Shown: positions 1-11,640, counted from the first letter of the stretch. The stretch: 64,000 nt of DNA from Pogostemon cablin (GCA_023678885.1 CM042975.1:33884729-33948728), one strand, 5' to 3'. Numbers and translations: made by a program. The notes: generated by a model from the sequence alone, not told the origin.

Positions 1-984
1 GTGCAAAAATCTACATATTTCCTAACCAATCATATTGCTAGCCTCACTTGAGGACTAGCTACAAATATTCATTGCCAATTGGCTACAATCCAATACAAGC
101 TCCATATGAGCAATATAATGAAGAAAGTAGCAAAATAAAAGAGATTGAGCTTCCCCTTGAAGGTAGACTCCTTCTTCCTTGATCATGCCAAATTCTTCAA
201 ACAAATCTGATTTTCTCTTCTTAGATGATGGAATAGATGGATGTATGGATGGATTTATGAAGATCAAGGTGAATTGATGGATTTAGATGGTGTAGATGGA
301 TTGTGGATCTATGTGTGAGGAAATGTGGTGTGGATTGTGTGTAACTGCTCTCAATCTGATCTAATGTGTATCTCCTCTCTAATTTCGCACAAATCATGGT
401 TTTATATCACTTATGGACCTTCTAGAAGCTTCCGGAACATTCTGAAAATTACACAGGATTTTGCACCTACACGGCCCGTGCTGCAGTACACGGCCCGTGT
501 AGGGCACACCTACTTCGTCGTTTTGTGCGTGCTTCCGGACACGGCTCGAGCTGCAATACACGGCTTTGATCATGGCCGTGCAGCACTTTCTGACGATAAT
601 ACACGGCTTCTTCTTACAGGGCCGAGCACCGCACACGGGGCGTGCAGCAGCGCAAGGCCCGTGCACCAGTGCACGGCCGAATCTCTGGCCGAGCAGCGTG
701 TTCTGATGACATTACACGGCCAGCTGCTACAGGGCCGTGTTCTGCGCACGGCCCGTGCAGCTGCATGGCCTATTCTTCGTCTCCCTTTCGCTCCCGACTC
801 CGTTTTTGTCCGTTCCATGACCTGTTTTACACATATTTAAGCTCATTTACACAATTCTATCAGTTCGTACCACTTTCCTCAAAATAACAATAACTCCACC
901 AAACTTAACACAAATACGGATAAAAACATCCGAAAATACACACATAAAGACACTAAAACCTAGGTGAAAATGACGACAATCATA
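1..984 (-). other. Non-coding 3' flank of the minus-strand F1 element
   Basis: No gene is supported here. Read on the minus strand it follows the F1 integrase and its short 3' untranslated stretch. It stops matching the other F1 copy near position 985, just after the shared stretch that corresponds to about 40840-40920 on the plus-strand copy. The minus strand contains an AAGTTTGGTGGAGTT tract near 885-905, like tracts seen in the 3' parts of plant gypsy elements. Positions 470-760 hold a cluster of ACACGGCC/GGCCGTG words. Near 225-300 there is a small TGGATGGA-type repeat. It may be a variant 3' region or LTR of an F1 relative, but no LTR boundary could be placed. Confidence 0.4.
469..762. 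repeat. Cluster of ACACGGCC / GGCCGTG inverted words
   Basis: About ten short GC-rich words of the form ACACGGCCCGTG, ACACGGC or GGCCCGTGCA occur in roughly 290 bases within otherwise AT-rich DNA. Many are self-complementary or pair with a neighbour. The spacing is irregular, so this is a motif cluster and not a clean tandem array. Similar words are common in the LTRs and 3' regions of plant Ty3/gypsy elements; the assignment here rests on general resemblance. Confidence 0.55.
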
Positions 985-1181
985 CACCTGATTCAGTTTT
1001 GGAAAGAGCTTTAACCACGATCAACCCAAGCAACAAGTATCACGTCTGCAAAACAAAACAGAAAATAAAGAAAGAACAATCAAACAATTTATTAAAAATA
1101 AAAAAATGATAAAATTGGGCTGCCTCCCAATCAGCGCCTTTTTTATTGTCGTTGGCTTGACTTAGGTAAGGTGGATTGTCA
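985..1181 (-). other. F1 3' untranslated segment
   Basis: This stretch lies directly downstream of the integrase stop on the minus strand. It matches the region after the integrase of the plus-strand F1 copy (40717-40920): both contain the GATTGGGAGGCAACCCAA-like hairpin and the CTTTCCAAAACNGAATCAGG block. Similarity ends abruptly near 985. Confidence 0.65.
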
Positions 1182-2525
1182 TCAACTGTAGATCATATCA
1201 TCCAACTCCATTCGGTCCACCTCAACCTTCTGGAATCCTTCATGATACTCCTTAAGTTGGTGCCCATTAACTTTAAAACTCTTTTCAGAGTTTGCACATC
1301 TTATTTCAACTGCACCGTGAGGAAAAACATTAGTCACAATAAACGGACCAATCCAACGAGAACGTAGCTTACCAGGAAATAATTTAAGCTTTGAATGATA
1401 AAGTAAAACTTTTTGCCCAATGCTGAAATTTTTCCTTGATATTTTTGCATCATGAAATGCCTTTGTTTTTGCCTTATAGATGACTGAGTTTTCATAAGCT
1501 TCGTTCCTCAGTTCTTCCAACTCTTGTAGTTGGAATTTCCTTTGCTCTCCGGCCTTGTCATAGTCCATGTTACATTTTTGGATTGCCCACCATGCTTTAT
1601 GCTCAAGCTCCACAGGTAGGTGGCATGGTTTTCCATAGACAATTCGATAAGGAGACATGCCAATCGGTGTCTTATAGGACGTTCGATAGGCCCATAATGC
1701 ATCTTCCAAACATGAGCTCCAATATTTCTTAGACGGATTAACCGTCTTCTCTAAAATTCTCTTTATCTCACGGTTGGATACTTCTGCCTGACCACTCGTT
1801 TGAGGATGGTATGAAGTGGAAGTCTTATGATACACCGAATACTTGCGCAAGAGTGCTTCCACTGTTCTGTTATAAAAATGAGTGTCCTTGTCACTGATGA
1901 TGGCTCGAGGAATTCCAAACCTACAAAAAATATTAGATCGAAGAAAACCTGCAACCACTTTAGAATCATTAGTTCAAGTGGCCTTAGCTTCCACCCACTT
2001 CGACACATAATCGATGGCAAGTAATATGTAAATAAATCCAAACGAAAAAGGAAAAGATCCCATAAAATCGATCCCCCATACATCAAAAATTTCACAAACA
2101 ATTATAGGATATTGGGGCATTTCATTTCGTTGAGAAATATTTCCTACACGTTGACATCTATCACAATACTTGCAAAATTCATAAGCATCATTAAACAATG
2201 TCGGCCAATATAATCCAAACTCAAGCACTTTAAAAGTAGTTTTTCTAAAACCAAAATGACAACCACAGGCATGATTATGACAAAATGTGAGAATTGAATT
2301 AAATTCAATGTTAGGAACGCACCTTCTTATCACTTGATCAGAACAACGTTTCCACATATATGGATCATCCCATATGTAATATTTGGCATCACTAACGAGT
2401 TTATCATGTTTTACCTTGCTCATACCAACTGGAAACTGACGGGAGGTTAGAAAATTCGCCAAGTCAGCAAACCATGGAATAGATTCTTCTGACACTGAAG
2501 GGTTTAATGTCAGTGAATTTTCCAA
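1182..2525 (-). pseudogene. F1 integrase, minus-strand copy, one nonsense codon
   Basis: This is the integrase that would insert element cDNA into chromosomes. Reading down from 2525, the HHCC zinc-binding module (H near CHNHACGCHFGF, CKYCDRC) is followed by the catalytic core. The first catalytic Asp sits in DVWGIDFMGSFP, the second in IISDKDTHF, and the Glu in SGQAEVSNREIKRILE. The C-terminal part carries GQKVLLYHSKLKLFPGKLRSRWIGPF, typical of the gypsy integrase C-terminal domain. A TGA at 1974-1976 replaces an Arg codon (CGA in the plus-strand copy) and splits the frame. A TAG at about 2529-2531, where another copy has TTG, separates it from RNase H. The fold could otherwise be complete, so loss appears recent. 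Confidence 0.9.
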
Positions 2526-2531
2526 ATTTTG

Positions 2532-4125
2532 CTAAACCGCAAGCAGCTGTTCATCTGGGAACTTTTCAAGAATTTTCTGCTCATCTTCATCTCTAATCAG
2601 CCTGCTTAGGTGGTCGGCCACTAGATTCTCCGATCCCTTTTTATCTTTTATTTCCAAGTTGAACTCTTGAAGCAACAAAATCCATCGAATCAATTGAGGT
2701 TTCGCTTCTTTCTTCTTCATGAGATAATGAAGAGCTGCATGATCAGAGAAAACAGTGACTTTAGTACCCAACAAATAAGATCGAAATTTTTCTAGAGCAA
2801 AAACCACAGTTAGGAGTTCTTTTTCCGTAGTGGAGTAGTTGGCTTGAGCGTTATCCAATGTTTTTGAGGCATAGAATATCACATGTGCAGCTTTGTCAAC
2901 TCGTTGCCCCAATATTGATCCTACGGCATAGTCACTAGCATCACATATGATTTCAAAAGGTAAACTCCAATTTGGCGGTTGAATCACGGGTGGTGTGGTT
3001 AGTAACTCCTTTAACTTATCAAAAGCATTTTTACATGCATCATTCATATCAAACTTCACATCTTTTTGCAACAGCTCACAGAGTGGCTTGGCTATCTTTG
3101 AAAAGTCCTTGATAAATCTTCTGTAGAAACCTGCATGTCTAAGAAAAGAAAGAAACTTCCCGCACAGATGTGGGATAAGACAGTGCAGATATAAGATCTA
3201 CTTTAGATTTATCAACTTCAATCCCATTCTTTGAGATGACATGCCCTAAAACAATACCTTGTTCAACCATAAAGTGACACTTTTCCCAGTTTAAAACAAG
3301 GTTTGTTTCTACACATCTTTTCAATATCAATTCAAGATTTCCAAGACAACTGTTAAAAGATTCTCCATACACACTAAAGTCATCCATAAAGACCTATATT
3401 ATGTTACCCACAAATTCAGAAAAGATGCTTACCATACACCTTTGGAATGTGGCTGGTGCGTTGGAAAGCTCGAAAGGTAACCGACGATATGCAAAAGTCC
3501 CAAAGGGGCATGTGAAGGTTGTTTTCTCCTGATCTTCGGGAGCAATTGCAATCTGAAAATAGCCAGAGAAACCATCAAGAAAACAATAGTATGAATAACC
3601 TGCAAGCTTTTCTAACATTTGATCAATGAAAGGCAAAGGAAAATGATCCTTTCTAGTCATGTTGTTTAGCTTGCGGTAATCCATGCATACTCTCCAACCC
3701 GTTTGCAAACGAGTTGGAACCATGTCACCTTTATCGTTATCAACCATTGTTATTCCTGATTTCTTTGGCACCATTTATTTTGGACTGACCCATTTACTAT
3801 CTGAGATGGGATAGATAATCCCCACACTTAGAAGTTTCAACACCTCTTTCTTTACCACCTCCATCATGGGCGGATTCAACCTGCGCTGAGCTTCTCGAGA
3901 AAGCTTAGCATCATCCTCAAGCAGAATAAGGTGCATACAAATTGCAGGACTAATACCCTTCAAATCAGCTACCGTCCATCCAATAGCAGTTTTATGTTTC
4001 TTCAACACATTGAGCAATAAGCTCTCCTGCTCGTTCGTTAGCTTGAATGAGATGATTACAGGTAAAGTGGAATTTGGTCCTAAGTATGCGTACTTCAGGT
4101 GGTCAGGAAGTGCCTTTAATTCCAC
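2532..4125 (-). pseudogene. F1 reverse transcriptase and RNase H, minus-strand copy, broken
   Basis: The RT would copy element RNA to DNA and the RNase H would remove the RNA strand. RT landmarks in order are GWRVCMDYRKLNN, DHFPLPFIDQMLEKLAG, FLDGFSGYFQI and the active-site FMDDFSVYGES. RNase H follows with CDASDYAVG, YSTTEKELL, SDHAALHYL and NLVADHLSRL. Breaks: a TAA near 3775 just before MVPKKSG, which is also present in the plus-strand copy; a TAG near 3391-3393 where the other copy has GAG; and a frameshift near 3140-3150 after TSVREVS. The shared stop must predate separation of the two copies. Confidence 0.9.
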
Positions 4126-4134
4126 TTTTGGTGC

Positions 4135-5291
4135 CTACACTATAGATGGAAAAAATTTTGGAGAAATTTCAGGTAATTTAACAAAATTTACATCTACGAT
4201 GCTTGATCTCTGAGAAGCACTATGCAAGGCATTAACATAGTGATTAAGATCTTCATTATCCCATCTTTCAGGTTTTTTCTTCATTATTCCTTGTTCAATT
4301 ACTGTGTCTAATGCTTCCCTACTAGTGAGTTCGAAGTGTTCCTGGACAATCGGCTTAATAGTACTCACAAAAGAAAGTAGGTTAGCATCATCAGGGTATC
4401 TCATAGCATCATATATGTTAAATTTAATGATCTGCCCATCAAATTCCATAGTAAGAGTTCCTTCACTCACATCTATTTTGGTACATGAAGTGTTGAGGAA
4501 TGGTGTTCCCAATAAAATTGGAGTGGAATTTGATGGGTGGTCATTCATTTCTAACACTTAAAAGTCAGCAGGGAATATGAGTTTGTCTACCAGAACAAGA
4601 ACATCCTCAATGACTCCATCTGGGTATGCTTGACTTCGATCAGCTAGTTGGATGACAACTCCAGTCTTTTTCAACTCTCCCACACCCAACTTTTCAAACA
4701 CTGATCGGGGCATTACATTGATAGATGCTCCGAGATCCAACATTGCTTTTTCAACCTTAAATTTTCCAATCTTGCAAGAAACCACAAACATGCCAGGATC
4801 CTTGTGCTTCTGGGGTAGCGTTTGCTGGAAGACAGCTGAAACGTTTTCTCCCATCACTACCTTTTCATCTCCTTTCAGTTTCCTTTTATTTGTGCACAAT
4901 TCCTTTAAAAACTTGGCATATCCCGGAATCTTCTTGATAGCCTCAATAAGAGGTAAATTGATCTCCACTTTCCGAAACACTTCAAGTATTGTTTATCCTT
5001 TTCTGTGGTGTCTGGCTTCCTGAACCTGCTTGGAAAAGGCAATTGGTTAATATCAAAAGGAGTAGGGTCATCAGTTTTAACCTGATTTTTCTTTGACCTT
5101 CTGATACCAAAGGGTACAGTGTCAGTGTTGCGTTTCTCTTCATCAGATCTTTCCACCCTAAACTGATCGGTTTGATCTCCCATTGTTTCTGTCTGTTCTT
5201 TTTCCATGTACTGTTCTAGCTTCTTGAGCTGTACAACCTCTTCCAATTGTTTTCCACTATGCAGTGTGATGGCGCTCACATTCTTAGAATT
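4135..5291 (-). pseudogene. F1 gag tail and aspartic protease, minus-strand copy
   Basis: The 5' end encodes the gag C-terminal signature SAITLHSGKQLEE, followed by an acidic, lysine-rich linker. The protease follows, with MLDLGASINVMPRSVFEKLG (the Asp is the active-site residue) and STPILLGTPFL as the second protease landmark. A frameshift lies near 4905-4980, because the gag linker and the protease are in different frames. A TAA at about 4558-4560 interrupts the protease where the plus copy has a Tyr codon. The 5' part of gag is missing: the sequence turns into its own reverse complement near 5291. Confidence 0.85.
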
Positions 5292-5400
5292 AATAATTGT
5301 AGCGAATTCGGAACCTAGAGAATCAAATAACCCAATTGGCTACAATTGTGGGCCAAATGCAGGCTCAAAGCAGTGGTAAGTTGCTTCACAGACGGAGGTA
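5292..5400. other. Loop between two head-to-head F1 copies (palindrome centre)
   Basis: Positions up to 5291 and from 5401 onward are reverse complements (GCGCTCACATTCTTAGAATT against AATTTTAAGAATGTGAGCGC), and the arms continue outward through gag tail and protease. The 109-base centre is not self-complementary over its length, although AATTGTAGC near 5294 and GCTACAATT near 5338 form a smaller inner pair. The right half reads as possible residual gag just upstream of the plus copy. Both F1 copies therefore lost their 5' LTR and most of gag at nearly the same point. Confidence 0.75.
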
Positions 5401-5965
5401 AATTTTAAGAATGTGAGCGCCATCACACTGCGTAGTGGAAAATAATTGGAAGAGGTTGTACAGCTCAAGAAGCCAGAACAGGACATGGAAAAAGAACCGG
5501 CAGAAACAATGGGAGATCAAACTGATCAATTTAGGGCGGAAAGATCTGATGAAGAGAAACGCAACACTGACACTATACCCTTTGGTGTCAGAAGGTCAAA
5601 GAAAAATCAGGTTAAAACTGATGACCCTACTCCTTTTGATATTAACCAATTGCCTTTTCCAAGCAGGTTCAGGAAGCCAGACACCGCAGAAAAGGATAAA
5701 CAAATACTTGAAGTGTATCGAAAAGTGGAGATCAATTTACCTCTTATTGAGGCTATCAAGCAGATTTCGAGATATGCCAAGTTTTTGAAGGAATTGTGCA
5801 CCAATAAAGGAAACTGAAAGGAGATGAAAAGGTAGTGATGGGAGAAAACGTTCTAGCTGTCTTCCAGCAAACGCTACCCCAGAAGTGCAAGGATCCTGTC
5901 ATGTTTGTGGTTTCTTGCAAGATTGGAAATTTTAAGGTTGAAAGAGCGATGTTGGATCTTGGAGC
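5401..5965 (+). pseudogene. F1 gag tail and start of protease, plus-strand copy
   Basis: The frame reads SAITLRSGK, then a stop where the minus copy has Gln, then LEEVVQLKKPEQDMEKE and an acidic linker like that of the minus-strand copy. A one-base loss in an A run near 5810 shifts the frame before the protease starts. The protease is cut after MLDLGA by the copia element and resumes at 14005 with GASINVMPRS. The breakpoint is exact to the base because the five bases GGAGC are present on both sides. Confidence 0.85.
5961..5965. other. Target-site duplication GGAGC, left copy (copia insertion)
   Basis: GGAGC precedes the TGTTGG end of the copia LTR at 5966. The same five bases follow the AACA end of the other LTR at 14005-14009. 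Five-base duplications are usual for Ty1/copia integrases. Confidence 0.95.
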
Positions 5966-7168
5966 TGTTGGCAATTGGATCGTGCGGTTCAACGTGATTG
6001 TTAGGATAAACAGGCAAACAATTCAGCGGAAGCAATTAAACATGTTTACCGTACTTCAGGGTTGGTGTAGAGTCTGATCGTTGCAGAAGAACCACCTCTA
6101 GATCTTCTGCTGTATGACCCAAGTCGAATCCTGCTGTTGTGTGGGCAACAATCTGCAGGATTCTCTCAATCTGCTCCTAACCTCTTTCACGTCTGTTAGA
6201 GGCGCAGGAAAAAAATTAGGTTTCCAGGAGCTGAGATGACATTATATATAGGGCTACAACAGGGACCAGGAGGAGAAATTGGGCTGGGCCTCAATTAGAT
6301 TTAATTAACCAAGCTTAGCCCAAAGCTTTTAATTAAATCCAATAATAATAATATAGTCCACTAAAATATTATTATTGCACTACCCGTCCAATCCCAAATT
6401 ATGTTCTGGGCTCCTTATTATGAGCCCAATAATCTCCCCATGTTTAAGATATACAATGCCCATTAATTAATTAAGTTACTGACAACTCAAATTAATTAAT
6501 ATCTCATCCGAGAGTAGTACCACTCAACCTTTTTATCATGCCGGAAATTAATCCACTTGCAAGATTTACATGATAAACCTTATGAGCTCCTCAAGGGGAC
6601 ATCATCAACCTATGACGGACATGGATTCCTTCTACAATCAACAGCACACCATAGAGACAGCATTATTTCCCAACTCACCGAGTATGTTGATTTAATTCAT
6701 TTAAATCTCACCCATTGATGAATCAAAGAAATATATACTGCCTTACGTGTCGAGGTTATTGTATAGGGATTAAGAGCATGGACATCCATAATAACAGAGA
6801 TCAAGTTCTTCTATATAGACAGTACAAGTCGAACGATCTCAGGCGGTCCTACTCAATACACATAGCAGTGTACTAATGTGGTTCTATAGTCAAGACAAAC
6901 TAATACCAAACCACACTACAACCATACCAATAGATAGTCCCCATCTATCTCGGCTGTGAGCATCTGTTTATACTTTATAAGGAAACCGATAATATGATCT
7001 TCCGCGTGTTGTCGCACAACATATTATCTACAGTATAAAGTAAATGGACTATTGCACCATTCATATAAATAAATTATAAGATGCAATCATTTGATCAATG
7101 ATTCTCATTTCAAATATTGTTATAACATTGTTCATACCAAAGCTAGACTTTTAGTATACAATCCAACA
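5966..7168 (-). repeat. Copia 3' LTR (left on the plus strand)
   Basis: The repeat is 1203 bp with TG...CA ends and is nearly identical to 12802-14004, with a constant offset of 6836. On the minus strand a TATA-like CCTATATATAAT lies near 6240-6250, a plausible promoter core. The matching promoter in the right LTR would drive the element. Confidence 0.95.
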
Positions 7169-7180
7169 ATCTCCCACTTA
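7169..7180 (-). other. Copia polypurine tract
   Basis: The minus strand reads TAAGTGGGAGAT immediately before the 3' LTR. This AAGTGGGAGAT-type tract is the usual plus-strand DNA primer in plant copia elements. Confidence 0.85.
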
Positions 7181-7331
7181 TACTAAAAGACTATGCTGTC
7201 TTGTTTTCTGCCATACATCTGATTCCTACTCCCACTACACGACCATTAAAAGCTCTCGCCTTAATGTCCTTGTAAATGGTTTTACTAGGTCATGATCCTA
7301 TGCAATCTAGGCGACAACAACCTTCCCCTCA

Positions 7332-7595
7332 TCATACGATTTCTCGTAGCAGGTGGTACTCGCGCTCCATGTGTTTAATTGCCTTATGGACTCGTGATTC
7401 CTTCAAGTTTGCAACTGCACCAATATCATCAATGTAAATTGTGATTACCTTGGGCAAACTTAGAAACACTTCAAAGTCCATCATGAAGTCTCTAGAGTCA
7501 TATAGATACTTTGGCTGCCTTATAGGCTCCAATTTATCATCTTTCCATGATGGAGTCCGGAGTCTGAAATATATTTCTATATAACACTCCTCCAC
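7332..7595 (-). pseudogene. Copia RNase H remnant
   Basis: The minus strand encodes 87 residues without a stop. It ends in ESRVHKAIKHMEREYHLLRE, the usual C-terminal copia RNase H block (family form: KHIER-YH-IREIV). Upstream it reads DDIGAVANLKESR, also RNase H-like. The flanking RNase H sequence is out of frame, so this is the longest surviving open piece of the copia pol gene. Confidence 0.75.
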
Positions 7596-7599
7596 ATTA

Positions 7600-8660
7600 T
7601 GACTCTACTTCCTCAAATTAAACACATAACCTTTGAGGTGAATTTACTGCCGTCCAATCTGACTAAAAAATCTGAATCTACGTAATCCACAAGAAGCAGT
7701 GAATCTGCTCAGTAAGTCAACATATGATTTCTAGTCCTTCTCAGGCACTTCATATGTGTCTTACCACAGTTCATCATTCTTGTTCTGGGTTACGTTGATA
7801 CCCACTGTTCATGTATCCAGCAAAACAGATATCCAACTTCGTTCATAGCATTCCTTAGATTAAGCTTCCTTATTCGCCGAAGCATAAGGAACCGCTTTCA
7901 TCTCCTTTATCTTCTTTTTGTATCTTAAAGACACATTTACTTAGATAAATTCACATGCTAAACGAGTATGGATTGTATCATTTATGAAACTTGAGATAAG
8001 CATAACATCCTTTCTTGTAATCCGTATAACCGTGATCAAAAAGATGTATTTTGCCTTTCTTAAGTCCTTCATCTCTACTGCCTTTTTAACCATACCCATA
8101 CGCCCGATAATACTCTTTCATTGTCTCCAATGAGCAAGATACTATCTACATATAGTACAAGAAATACCACCACGTTTCCGTCACTCTTTACCAAACACAA
8201 GACTCATCTGCTCATTGAATTAAATCCATGCCACTGGATTACCTAATCAAAACAGATGCTTCATGATTTCAAAGCTTGCTTTAGTCCATCGCTGGACACT
8301 TTTAAGCTTATTATCAAAATGCTATTAGTACTTTGCAATGAATCACTCTGGTTGCTTCACATAGATGTTTTCTTCAAGACTTCCAATCAGGAAAGCTGTC
8401 TTGACATCTATTTGCTGTTCCTCATAATTCAATATGAGCAGCAATACATAAAAGAATCCGGATCAATTTAAGCATAGCTACCAGCGAATATGTTTCCTCA
8501 TAATCGAACCATTTCTTTCTGAGTGCACTTTTTCGCAACAAGCTTTGCTTCCAAGGTTTTCACCTTATTGTATGATCCTCTTTTATTTCCTATGACCACT
8601 TCCAATGGCTTTTACACCATTTAGTGGTCTTATAAGCTCCCAGACTTAATTTAGAATCCG
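7600..8660 (-). pseudogene. Copia reverse transcriptase, decayed
   Basis: No long frame survives, but conserved RT blocks can be read piecewise on the minus strand. Near 8100-8160 the active site reads LYVDSILLIGDNER, where the family has YVDD, so the second catalytic Asp is changed to Ser. Near 8225-8310 the frame reads DGLKQA followed by a stop, where the family has YGLKQASR-WN. Substitutions and small indels break the frame every few tens of codons. A short plus-strand frame at 8256-8471 overlaps this region but looks like a shadow. Confidence 0.7.
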
Positions 8661-8699
8661 TAGATTCTATTTCAACATTCAATGCAACTTACTAAGATT

Positions 8700-9560
8700 C
8701 CGCATTTTCATCTTGTAGTGCTACGTCGTATCCGTGGGACAATACCATGTTTACTAGGGATCAAGTCTCACGACTCTCCCAAAACATATATCTAACGGGT
8801 TGTCGAACAACCCTCCCACTACGACTGGGCACTACATGTAATTGTGTATCAGATGTGACACGTGTTGCAGTTTACTTTGTGGTATATCCTTTTGTACACT
8901 TGGTACTTTTACTTAGTGTTTTCCTCTCACTTCCTTTAGAACAACTTATACATGGGTTTGTGATTTATTACATAGTCCTTTTTCCAAAATCTAGTTATTG
9001 TGTTAACAATTACCCTACGATCTTTTGGACTAAATAAATCACCCTTCATTTTTCTAGGCTGTCCCTCAAACAGATAAAACGTTTTACGAATTACTGTTTC
9101 TAGGGCATATCCATAAAATGAATTTAATTATTCTTAATAATTCTTCATCTATCTAATCATTACCATAAGAGCCTTATTCCTTCTATCCACCACACCATTC
9201 AGCTGGGGATCGCCCGGTGTAGACTACTTGAGATTTAATCTCAACTTCTGATTAGCAGCTCCTAACTATCCTAAGAGGTACTCGCCATCACGATTTAATC
9301 GTAATGACTTAATATATTTTCCATGACGCTTCACTGTACCAATCTTGCAATTCTTGAATTAATCAAAGAATTTAGACATGCAGTGCATCAAATAAATATA
9401 TCGGTATCTAGAATAATCTTCGAATATTCTTAACCACCTCTCGCCTGGATAATATTAGGTCCGCTTGAATCAGAATGAACTAATTCCAACATATGTATCT
9501 TTGGCTCTACACCCCACGGCCTTTAAAAGGCAGTTATTCATTTTTACTTCCAAGTAAGAT
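8700..9560 (-). pseudogene. Copia integrase, decayed
   Basis: On the minus strand near 9100-9240 the sequence reads STPGDPQLNGVVDRRNKALM, then stops, then YGYALETVI. This matches the copia integrase core end (family form: TPQ-NGV-ERRN-TL, WGYAL-TA). The Glu of the catalytic triad, in the ERRN motif, is Asp here. Upstream and downstream parts are out of frame. Confidence 0.7.
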
Positions 9561-10640
9561 TCGCAAGTCCGATAGTTTCCACTTCAGATAAACCTTACGG
9601 TCTATCAGCTATCAACTTTTGAATCCTACTCAAGTAAAATGAAATAACTTTAGACGCCAAATATATGTTTAGTTCATCTCCGAAGGTTCATTTCTCTTAC
9701 TAATATTAGAAGATGCATTATTAATTATTATTTATTGCATCTGTGGGATGAACATGATTTAAGAGTATACTTATTATCCACCAACGTACTTTAACGGATT
9801 AAAGCCCCATTCCTCATCATTATGACCATGTCATATAGATGAAATGAAGTATCCATCCGTTAATGCATAGAAACCGAAATTAAATTCTTTCTATGAAAAC
9901 GTACGTAAAGACAATTTCTCATAATCAAATTGTTTATTCCTATCATAAGATAGATAAATAACTCCCACTGCAATAGCCACTACCTTTGTAGTTTTACCCA
10001 TGTCTTAATAATCTTATCCTCATCAAGTGATAAACATTCAGTGATTCCAGTATCTACGCACTTCGTGTCAATAGATACCATCACTAATCATGTTTAAACA
10101 ACTAGTGAATATTAAACTTGTTCATTTTATGATGAAAATGGTTTTTCTTTGCCACATGTTTTGTCAGAAGTCTCCCACCATATACATCCTCTAGTATTTC
10201 AGGTAGAACTTTCTCAAAACATCAAGGCTAAACATGGAGAATAAAATTGATCTAGGTTTCCCTTTCAATTTATACTTCAAGCTTTTCCAATTCATTCATC
10301 AAATTCTATCATGATCTTGCGCCTTTTAAATTACTCAAGTATCTGAAGAGTTACATGAGTTCATCATATTTCTATGATCCTCTCATCTCTTCACTAAAGA
10401 CTTTAATAGGCATCATGAGCCGTCCTTTGAGAGAACACATGTATTTTCTTAAGTAGTAAATTTTAAAATTAAGATTCTTTTCTAATCAGTTAATATGGAC
10501 AAGTAAATATAATTTCTTTTAGTTAACAATTAGTGAGATAATACCATTCGAAATTCAGAGAATCACAAATAAATATTCAGATCAAATATTCGAATTTTAT
10601 CCTTTTATATTGATTCCCTCAAAACAATATAAAAATAAAA
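9560..10640 (-). pseudogene. Copia gag and protease region, heavily decayed
   Basis: By position this should hold gag and protease. On the minus strand near 10140-10250 the sequence reads LEDVYGGRLLTKHVAKKN within otherwise frame-broken DNA. No zinc knuckle and no DTG/DSG protease motif could be read with confidence. The call rests mainly on order within the element. Confidence 0.45.
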
Positions 10641-10684
10641 TTCACCGACATCTCAAGCACCGTGAGTCTGCAAGCCACGTTAGT

Positions 10685-11175
10685 GTGGACGTTTACAAAC
10701 CCGAACATTTACAAGAGAAGGTTTTACCCATTAATTTCATTTGTCAACCTAACTTTATGACAAAATAATTAATAGTCGGTTCCTCTTTAGCCATGCAAAT
10801 AATAGCAGTGACTCCGTTGGGGAGGATACTAATTATTTACACCTAAGTGTATACCATTATTTGATCCCAAGTCCACTGCGCGAGCTTGTGTGCCTTACAG
10901 TTAGAGAAGTACACACGCGCTCGGGTAGCTTCCTACAATCATCAATTATTAGTTTGTACCAGTGAACCGCACACAAACTCATCCGTTAGGGAGGAAGGCC
11001 AATGCCAACACGCAAGTTTGTGTGCCACATTACAAACAATAATTATTAATGAAGTCTGTACCAGTGATCCATGAATAAACTCATCCGTTAGGGAGGAAGG
11101 CCAATGCCAACACGCAAGTTTACTCACATCACTTACAAACCAATAATGGAGGCTGCGGGAATTAATTATACCAAT
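10685..11175 (-). repeat. Roughly 100-bp tandem repeats in the copia leader
   Basis: A unit containing GTACCAGTGAACC, CTCATCCGTTAGGGAGGAAG and GCCAATGCCAACACGCAAG occurs at about 10955-11058 and again at about 11058-11150. A more diverged relative (CTCCGTTGGGGAGGATACT) lies near 10812. The block sits in the untranslated leader between the primer site and gag. Confidence 0.8.
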
Positions 11176-11189
11176 CCCCTCTCCCACTT

Positions 11190-11640
11190 AGTTATTTAAT
11201 TACCGAGGGTTTTTAACATGCATATAATATTAACAAATAAAATATACAACAAAGCATGCTTTTAATTCAAGTAATTTAAAATCACATAAAACATGCTTTA
11301 CACATATATAACAATTAATCGTCATGATAAACAATTAAATCAATTATATAAACAATTAAATGCTAAGTGAAATTGGATCAAAATTGGGCCCACCTATTCC
11401 AAATAAAATTAGCAAAAAAATGAGCAGCCATTTTAAAAAAAATAAAGCCCATTAACCCGCCAATTTATTTCCTTGGAACAAGCCCAAAATTTCATGGCCC
11501 AACACCACAAACAATTAATAATCATAAGCCCAGCTGTCTAAATTAATTAAATTACAACCAGTAAGCCCAATACAAAAAAAAAAACAGGCCCAACAGCAAT
11601 TAATTAAAAAAAAACAGCCCAGCCTAATCTCCTGAAACCC
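11190..11640 (-). other. AT-rich part of the copia leader
   Basis: The stretch is AT-rich with many AATTAATT and GGCCCA/TGGGCC words and two A runs near 11570-11610. No coding frame is supported. Confidence 0.6.

Larger units (their letters stand above)
985..5291 (-). mobile_element. Athila-like Ty3/gypsy element F1, minus-strand copy (partial, dead)
   Basis: The order on the minus strand is gag tail, aspartic protease, reverse transcriptase, RNase H and integrase, which is the Ty3/gypsy order. The integrase closely resembles Athila-lineage proteins by eye (zinc-binding HHCC, then YHPQTSGQAEVSN and GMSPYRIVYGKPCHLP). The copy lacks the 5' LTR and most of gag, because at about 5291 it meets a second F1 copy in the opposite orientation. 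No 3' LTR was recognised inside the window. Stops and frameshifts interrupt every domain, so it cannot encode a working polyprotein. Its closest relative in the window is the plus-strand F1 copy from 5401. Confidence 0.9.

Noticed and set aside
325..887. 171-codon plus-strand frame and its minus-strand partners near the ACACGGCC cluster
   Set aside because: The content is that of the repeated GC words translated in several frames; there is no domain, and the region lies in element flank sequence.
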